DNA from: JAAYZM01 sp964510785
GTDB lineage: Bacteria > Actinomycetota > Actinomycetes > Actinomycetales > Cellulomonadaceae
Length of the DNA stretch: 17,586 nucleotides
Direction: 5' to 3'
Assembly (NCBI GenBank): GCA_964510785.1
Contig: CAZECM010000060.1
Location: 1 to 17,586, forward strand
The notes under the pieces are model-generated. The model was given only the letters and a program-made list of their open reading frames with translations, had not been told where the DNA came from and did not search any database. The translations under genes were made by a program, and so were the position numbers. Position 1 is the first letter of the stretch; each line of letters begins with the position of its first letter. Positions 14,456 through 17,586 of this stretch are shown here, in pieces.

Positions 14456-14967
14456 CGCGACCCCGCTTCGCCCGCGACCCGCCTCGCGGCCGTCTCGATC
14501 CACCGCAGGTCGGCCTCGAGGTGGGCGATCTCGTAGTCGCTCGCAAGGCGGTCGATGACGTCACCCTCGTGGCGTGCGGCGGTGAGATCGCGCACGCGCT
14601 CGAGGTAAGCTGCGCGCTGCTCGTCGAGCAGCGCCTCGGGTCTGCGGCCCGAGGCGAGGGCGAGCACGGTCTTGGTGAAGAGGGCATTCGGCCGGGCGTG
14701 CGGTCGTTGCGGGGTGCGCAGCCACTGCTCGAGCTCCGCGACGCCGTCCTCGGTGATCGCGTAGACCCGACGGTCCGGGCCGGCCCCCCGTTCGACAGCG
14801 ACCTCCCGCGCGAGCCCGTCACGCTCGAGCCGCGCCAGTGTCGAGTACACCTGCCCGGCCTTGAGCTCGTGCTCGTGCCCCAGCACCTGGTCGTACCGCT
14901 GCTTGAGCGCGAACCCGTGCGCGGGCTGCCCGTCCAGAAAGGCCAGTATCGCCATCGGCACCGTCAT
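14452..14967 (-). CDS. PadR-family transcriptional regulator
   Basis: A 171-residue PadR-like winged-helix repressor. The N-terminal domain (about 1-85) shows MAILAFLDGQPAHGFALKQR, LKAGQVYSTLARLERDGL (recognition helix region, 35-52) and the wing DRRVYAITEDG (65-75). The C-terminal part (95-165) is helical and should mediate dimerisation. The ATG at 14967 is preferred to a TTG three codons earlier that lies inside the promoter. It is the first gene of an operon with an ABC ATPase and permease, an arrangement in which PadR proteins usually repress the transporter and respond to its substrate. A palindrome overlaps the -10, so autoregulation is likely. Confidence 0.94.
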   Translation of the reverse strand: MTVPMAILAFLDGQPAHGFALKQRYDQVLGHEHELKAGQVYSTLARLERDGLAREVAVERGAGPDRRVYAITEDGVAELEQWLRTPQRPHARPNALFTKTVLALASGRRPEALLDEQRAAYLERVRDLTAARHEGDVIDRLASDYEIAHLEADLRWIETAARRVAGEAGSR

Positions 14968-14975
14968 GCCGCCCA

Positions 14976-14992
14976 ACTATACACTCGGTGTA
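14976..14992 (-). promoter_or_regulatory. -10 element and PadR operator of the ABC operon
   Basis: On the minus strand TATAGT (14981-14976) is a good -10, ending 8 nt before the ATG at 14967, so the mRNA may be nearly leaderless. The palindrome TACACTCGGTGTA (14980-14992, 5-bp arms) overlaps it. TACA/TGTA-like half-sites are common in PadR operators. Confidence 0.65.
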
Positions 14993-15049
14993 CACACCCA
15001 GCACCTACCTCCGAGCCGGGCGTCGGCTTACCCCCTCCGCCAGCGCGCG

Positions 15050-15098
15050 CGAGGAAGTGACGATTCCCCGAGTCAGTGATTCTGGAGTCACTTCCTCG
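15050..15098. terminator. Inverted repeat behind the methyltransferase-like gene
   Basis: A perfect 12-bp arm CGAGGAAGTGAC (15050-15061) is inverted at 15087-15098 around a 25-nt centre that itself contains GAGTCAGTGATTC-like alternate pairings. It begins 8 bp downstream of the minus-strand gene ending at 15107, fitting a transcript-ending hairpin. There is no T run, so it may instead be a third kind of palindromic intergenic repeat. Confidence 0.55.
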
Positions 15099-15106
15099 GG
15101 GGGTCC

Positions 15107-15631
15107 TCACGCCCTCGGCGGAAGGGGGAGGAGTTGCTGGACAGCCTCGAGCGAACGAGCGTCGAGCCAGCGGGGGGTCGAGTCGCGGTAGGCGTCGAAG
15201 TCCGGGCCGAAGCGCTCGGCCAGCACCTGCTCCTCGGCGGGGATCTGGCGGGTGTCGATCAGGAACGCGACTGCCGCGGCGGGCACGAGTGCCCGGACGG
15301 AGCGGCGCGCGACGGCCCGCGCGACGAGCAGCCCCACCAGCCCGGTGTACATCGGGTTGCGGCTCGCAGCATTGGCCCCGCTGGTGACCAGGACCTTCGC
15401 ATCGGGGACGAAGGGGTCGAGGCTCGTCCGCCGTCGGACATACTCCGCTGCGGCCGACGCCGCGAGGGCGACCGACCCCAGACCGAGCAGCGCGCCCGCC
15501 GCCCGCGAGAAAGGGCCGCCGCGCGAGCGGGACACGAGCGACTGGGCCAGGAGACCGCCGGCGAGCAGCAGCGGAGGTGGGATCCGTCCCTCCTCGCGCC
15601 ACGCCGGGTCGAGCACTGTCGTCACGCGCAT
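15107..15631 (-). CDS. Isoprenylcysteine-methyltransferase-like membrane protein
   Basis: A 174-residue integral membrane protein resembling the ICMT/PEMT-type SAM-dependent methyltransferases. Hydrophobic segments lie near 19-34, 44-62, 94-107 and 113-125. The diagnostic region is present: VLVTSGANAASRNPMYTG (80-97), then EEQVLAERFGPDFDAYRDSTPRW (133-155), which in the family forms the SAM-binding and active-site C-terminal part. The substrate is unknown; prenylated proteins are not expected in bacteria, so a lipid or small isoprenoid is more likely. The ATG at 15631 has GGGAG 6 nt upstream and is preferred to a TTG ten codons earlier. TAGGTT (15665-15660) on the minus strand is a possible -10. 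Confidence 0.8.
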   Translation of the reverse strand: MRVTTVLDPAWREEGRIPPPLLLAGGLLAQSLVSRSRGGPFSRAAGALLGLGSVALAASAAAEYVRRRTSLDPFVPDAKVLVTSGANAASRNPMYTGLVGLLVARAVARRSVRALVPAAAVAFLIDTRQIPAEEQVLAERFGPDFDAYRDSTPRWLDARSLEAVQQLLPLPPRA

Positions 15632-15724
15632 CGCGAGCTCCCTTCGAGGACCTCCACCCAACCTAGGCGCCGTCGGCCACCCCCGCGCGGGCTACCGGCC
15701 CGCGGTAGAGCGAGTCCAGACGCC

Positions 15725-15796
15725 CGCGAGGTAGGGCCGAGTGCGCCACGTAGTGCCGCAGCGGACCTACCTGAGCGCGCCCAGACCTACCTCGCG
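15725..15796. repeat. Inverted/direct repeat cluster upstream of the insertion sequence
   Basis: CGCGAGGTAGG (15725-15735) is perfectly inverted at 15786-15796 (11 bp). GACCTACCT occurs directly at 15764-15772 and 15784-15792, 20 bp apart. The cluster fills much of the 15662-15838 gap, which has no gene. It could be an intergenic palindrome family, an operator array, or part of an insertion-site hairpin used by the IS110 element. Confidence 0.6.
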
Positions 15797-15840
15797 AGAA
15801 GGGGGGAGCGGGGGGTGAGGGGGCTAGACGGTATGAGGTG

Positions 15841-15947
15841 ACTGCTCGTTGGTGAGCGGTTGCGGGCCGGGGCCTCGCTCACAAGATTCGTGGGTTACCG
15901 AGTAGGGGCTGCCTGCTCGGCCTATCCGACAGTTGTGGGAGGCCCCG
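15841..15947 (+). ncRNA. Candidate IS110 bridge RNA / structured leader
   Basis: This left-end segment folds well. There is a 7-bp stem GTGAGCG/CGCTCAC (15852-15858 with 15876-15882) and a 9-bp hairpin CCGAGTAGG/CCTGCTCGG (15898-15906 with 15912-15920, one G-U, 5-nt loop). A long-range 10-bp stem pairs CCGGGGCCTC (15867-15876) with GAGGCCCCGG (15939-15948). The last would cover the transposase ribosome-binding site and start codon. Bridge RNAs from this position are known for IS110-group elements; target and donor loops are not assigned here. Confidence 0.45.
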
Positions 15948-17042
15948 GTGTTTACCGAGCGTACGAGTGTGGGGCTCGACGTGCACGCACGGTCGGTCGC
16001 GGCAGCGGCGATCGATGGCGTCACGGGTGAGTTGTTCCAGTCCAGGCTGAGTCCGTCCTACGAGCACATCCGGTCCTGGCTCGATGGTCTGCCGGGCCCG
16101 GTCGCGGTGACCTATGAGGCTGGCCCGACCGGGTTCGGTCTCTACCGGTCGCTGCGCGATGGGGGGATTCGTTGCGAGGTGGCCGCGCCGAGCAAGTTGC
16201 AGCGTCCCTCGGGAGACCGGGTCAAGACCGACTCGCGTGATGCGGTGCATCTGGCGCGGTTGCTGCGCATGGATGAGATCACCTCGGTGGCGATTCCCAG
16301 CGTCGCTCAAGAAGCTGCTCGTGACCTGGTCCGGGCACGCGAGGACGCTCGTGGGGACCTGATGCGTGCTCGTCACCGGCTCTCGAAGCTGTTGCTGCGC
16401 CACGGGATCGTCTATGACGGTGGGGCAGCGTGGACTGGTAAGCACGAGGCGTGGTTGCGCACCCAAGCACTGAGCCAGCTGACGTCGCGGGCGACGAGGT
16501 CGACCTTCGACGCCGACTTCGACACGGTGCTGGCCACCAAGGCCCGTCGCGACCGTCTGGACGCCGCGATCGAGGAGATGGCCGCCGACAGCGAGTTCAG
16601 CGCACTGACCCGACGGCTGGGCTGCCTGCGAGGGATCAGCACCTTGACCGGGTTCGCCCTGGCCGTGGAGATCGGCGACTGGCACCGCTTCACCGGCAAC
16701 ACGATCGGCGCGTTCGTCGGATTGGTGCCAGCTGAGTACTCCTCGGGCAGCTCACGCACCTTGGGACCCATCACCAAGACCGGCAACTCTCACGCCCGTC
16801 GTCTGCTCGTCGAGGCCGCCTGGCACCACCGGCCCCGCTACACCGTCGGCAAGGTCATGCGCGACCGGTGGGACCTGGCCCCGGCCGCCGCCCGGGCCCG
16901 CGGTGACGAGGGCAACCGTCGCCTTCACCGGCGATGGGTCGGGTTCATCGACCGACGCAAGCGCAACACCATCGCCTGCGTCGCCGTTGCCCGCGAGCTG
17001 GCCGGCTGGTCCTGGTCGCTGGCAGTCATGGACGACTCCTGA
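15948..17042 (+). CDS. IS110-family transposase (RuvC-like DEDD recombinase)
   Basis: A 364-residue IS110-type recombinase. The N-terminal RuvC-like domain keeps the DEDD residues D11 (GLDVH), E57 (YEAGPTG), D95 and D98 (KTDSRDA). The C-terminal Tnp domain has RRLGCLRGISTLTGFALAVEIGD (about 222-244) and GLVPAEYSSGSSR (262-274), where the conserved serine proposed as nucleophile lies, followed by KTGNSHARRLLVEAAW (280-295). The reading frame is intact, so the element may be active. The GTG at 15948 is chosen because GGGAGG stands 5 nt before it; a TTG five codons earlier is in frame. Translation may be restrained by the long-range stem described for 15841-15947. Confidence 0.95.
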   Translation: MFTERTSVGLDVHARSVAAAAIDGVTGELFQSRLSPSYEHIRSWLDGLPGPVAVTYEAGPTGFGLYRSLRDGGIRCEVAAPSKLQRPSGDRVKTDSRDAVHLARLLRMDEITSVAIPSVAQEAARDLVRAREDARGDLMRARHRLSKLLLRHGIVYDGGAAWTGKHEAWLRTQALSQLTSRATRSTFDADFDTVLATKARRDRLDAAIEEMAADSEFSALTRRLGCLRGISTLTGFALAVEIGDWHRFTGNTIGAFVGLVPAEYSSGSSRTLGPITKTGNSHARRLLVEAAWHHRPRYTVGKVMRDRWDLAPAAARARGDEGNRRLHRRWVGFIDRRKRNTIACVAVARELAGWSWSLAVMDDS

Positions 17043-17207
17043 GCACCCCCTGACTGCTTGGCCGACCCGGGCCCCGGTGACAGCGCGAGGAGCGACCCGC
17101 GGTACTTCCATGAGCAGATCACCAGATCGACGCTCGACGCTAGACACACGCATCCGCCCCAGCCGAACCACCGTCCTGCGGTAACCAACCCGCGCATATC
17201 AGTCTGA
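17043..17207 (+). other. Open in-frame extension after the transposase stop
   Basis: Beyond the TGA at 17040-17042 the same frame stays open for 54 codons to the next TGA (17205-17207). It contains the words GDSARSDPRYFHEQ and STLDARHTH, which resemble, from memory, C-terminal tails of some related actinobacterial IS110 transposases. Either an ancestral tail was cut by a nonsense change, or this is right-end IS sequence that happens to be open. The remaining non-coding stretch to 17255 shows nothing else. Confidence 0.4.
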
Positions 17208-17255
17208 CCGCGCGTCGCCAACGACACGCTCACCAGGACCCCCACGGCCAAGCAC

Positions 17256-17289
17256 GAGGCGCCCGCCCCGAACCCGGGACGGGCGCCTC
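17256..17289 (-). terminator. nrdF terminator hairpin
   Basis: GAGGCGCCCG (17256-17265) pairs perfectly with CGGGCGCCTC (17280-17289). Three more G-C pairs form inside after a single C/A mismatch. It starts 31 bp after the nrdF stop on the minus strand. It lacks a T run, as is common in high-GC actinobacteria. Confidence 0.75.
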
Positions 17290-17320
17290 ACCCTGCCACT
17301 TGACAGGCACGCACTACATA

Positions 17321-17586
17321 TCAGAAGTCCCAGTCGTCGTCTTCGGTGTTGACGGCCTTGCCGATGACGTAGGACGAGCCCGAGCCGGAGAAGAAGTCGT
17401 GGTTCTCGTCGGCGTTGGGGGACAGCGCCGAGAGGATCGCCGGGTTGACGTCGGTCTCGTCGCGCGGAAAGAGCGCCTCGTAGCCGAGGTTCATGAGCGC
17501 CTTGTTCGCGTTGTAGCGCAGGAACTTCTTGACGTCCTCGGTCAGCCCGAGCTCGTCGTAGAGGTCCTGCGTGTAGACCACCTCGT
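17321..17586 (-). CDS. nrdF: Class Ib ribonucleotide reductase beta subunit NrdF, C-terminal part
   Basis: The last 88 residues of NrdF, the small subunit that holds the dinuclear metal site and tyrosyl radical for reducing ribonucleoside diphosphates to deoxyribonucleotides. Visible are YTQDLYDELGLTEDVKKFLR, YNANKALMNLGYEALFP, and the C-terminal tail SYVIGKAVNTEDDDWDF, which docks into the NrdE large subunit and carries the conserved radical-transfer Tyr. The gene enters from the right edge; metal ligands lie outside the window. The nrdHIE genes usually lie upstream of nrdF and would be further right. A hairpin at 17256-17289 ends the transcript. Confidence 0.97.
   Translation of the reverse strand, partial: EVVYTQDLYDELGLTEDVKKFLRYNANKALMNLGYEALFPRDETDVNPAILSALSPNADENHDFFSGSGSSYVIGKAVNTEDDDWDF

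Larger units (their letters stand above)
15839..17210 (+). mobile_element. IS110-family insertion sequence (ends approximate)
   Basis: A single DEDD transposase gene flanked by non-coding ends, without terminal inverted repeats, is the IS110 pattern. The structured left non-coding part (about 15839-15947) is where IS110-group elements encode their bridge RNA. The right limit is set near 17210 because the transposase frame continues open beyond its stop to 17207. The true ends must lie between the gene at 15631 and the nrdF terminator at 17256. It inserted in the intergenic space between two minus-strand genes and breaks neither. Confidence 0.7.

Noticed and set aside
17040..17042. TGA read as selenocysteine or programmed readthrough in the transposase
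   Set aside because: No SECIS-like hairpin was seen after it and the protein already contains all IS110 catalytic residues; a plain stop is simpler.
15839..17058. TGACTGCT occurring at 15839-15846 and 17051-17058 as possible IS110 boundaries or target duplication
   Set aside because: An 8-base match in two short searched regions is not rare, and the in-frame tail beyond 17058 suggests the element extends further. It is kept only as a soft guide for the left end.

Overview
The window is very GC-rich, with coding frames dominated by G/C third positions. It carries actinobacterial hallmarks: HspR/HAIR-type heat-shock operators upstream of dnaK, a DinB-like enzyme of the mycothiol-dependent family, a likely leaderless start, and a class Ib ribonucleotide reductase NrdF. 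A secreted GH11 xylanase with two xylan-type CBM2 modules points to a plant-polysaccharide-degrading actinomycete of the Cellulomonas/Cellulosimicrobium type. The genus is inferred, not proven.

Left part (1-3403): the 5' end of dnaK on the minus strand with two HAIR operators, a 111-bp palindrome-ended repeat, a cold-shock protein with four CSDs and an RGG-rich linker (minus), a perfect 20-bp inverted repeat with iterated 12-mers in the divergent promoter region, a DinB/maleylpyruvate isomerase-like gene (plus), and a second 112-bp copy of the repeat.

Middle (3404-9880): a LarA-family (nickel-pincer) racemase homologue; the xylanase behind candidate CGAAANTTTCG-type operators; a divergent DUF2306 membrane protein/TetR pair sharing a palindromic operator; a YdeI-family gene; and an AbiEi/DUF559-like gene. 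The last two genes each end inside a copy of a near-perfect 68-bp palindrome, and the two copies lie in opposite orientation.

Right part (9894-17586), mostly minus strand: a GNAT acetyltransferase and an M18 aminopeptidase coupled by an ATGA overlap; a PadR - ABC ATPase - FtsX-like permease operon with ATGA and GTGA overlaps and a probable PadR operator on its promoter; an isoprenylcysteine-methyltransferase-like membrane protein; an IS110-family insertion sequence (plus); and the 3' end of nrdF with its terminator.

The best leads for something undescribed are the two families of palindromic dispersed repeats (one places the stop codon of its host gene at a fixed position of the palindrome), the structured left end of the IS110 element (candidate bridge RNA, with a long-range stem that would hide the transposase start), the four-CSD/RGG protein, and the 12-mer iteron operator.
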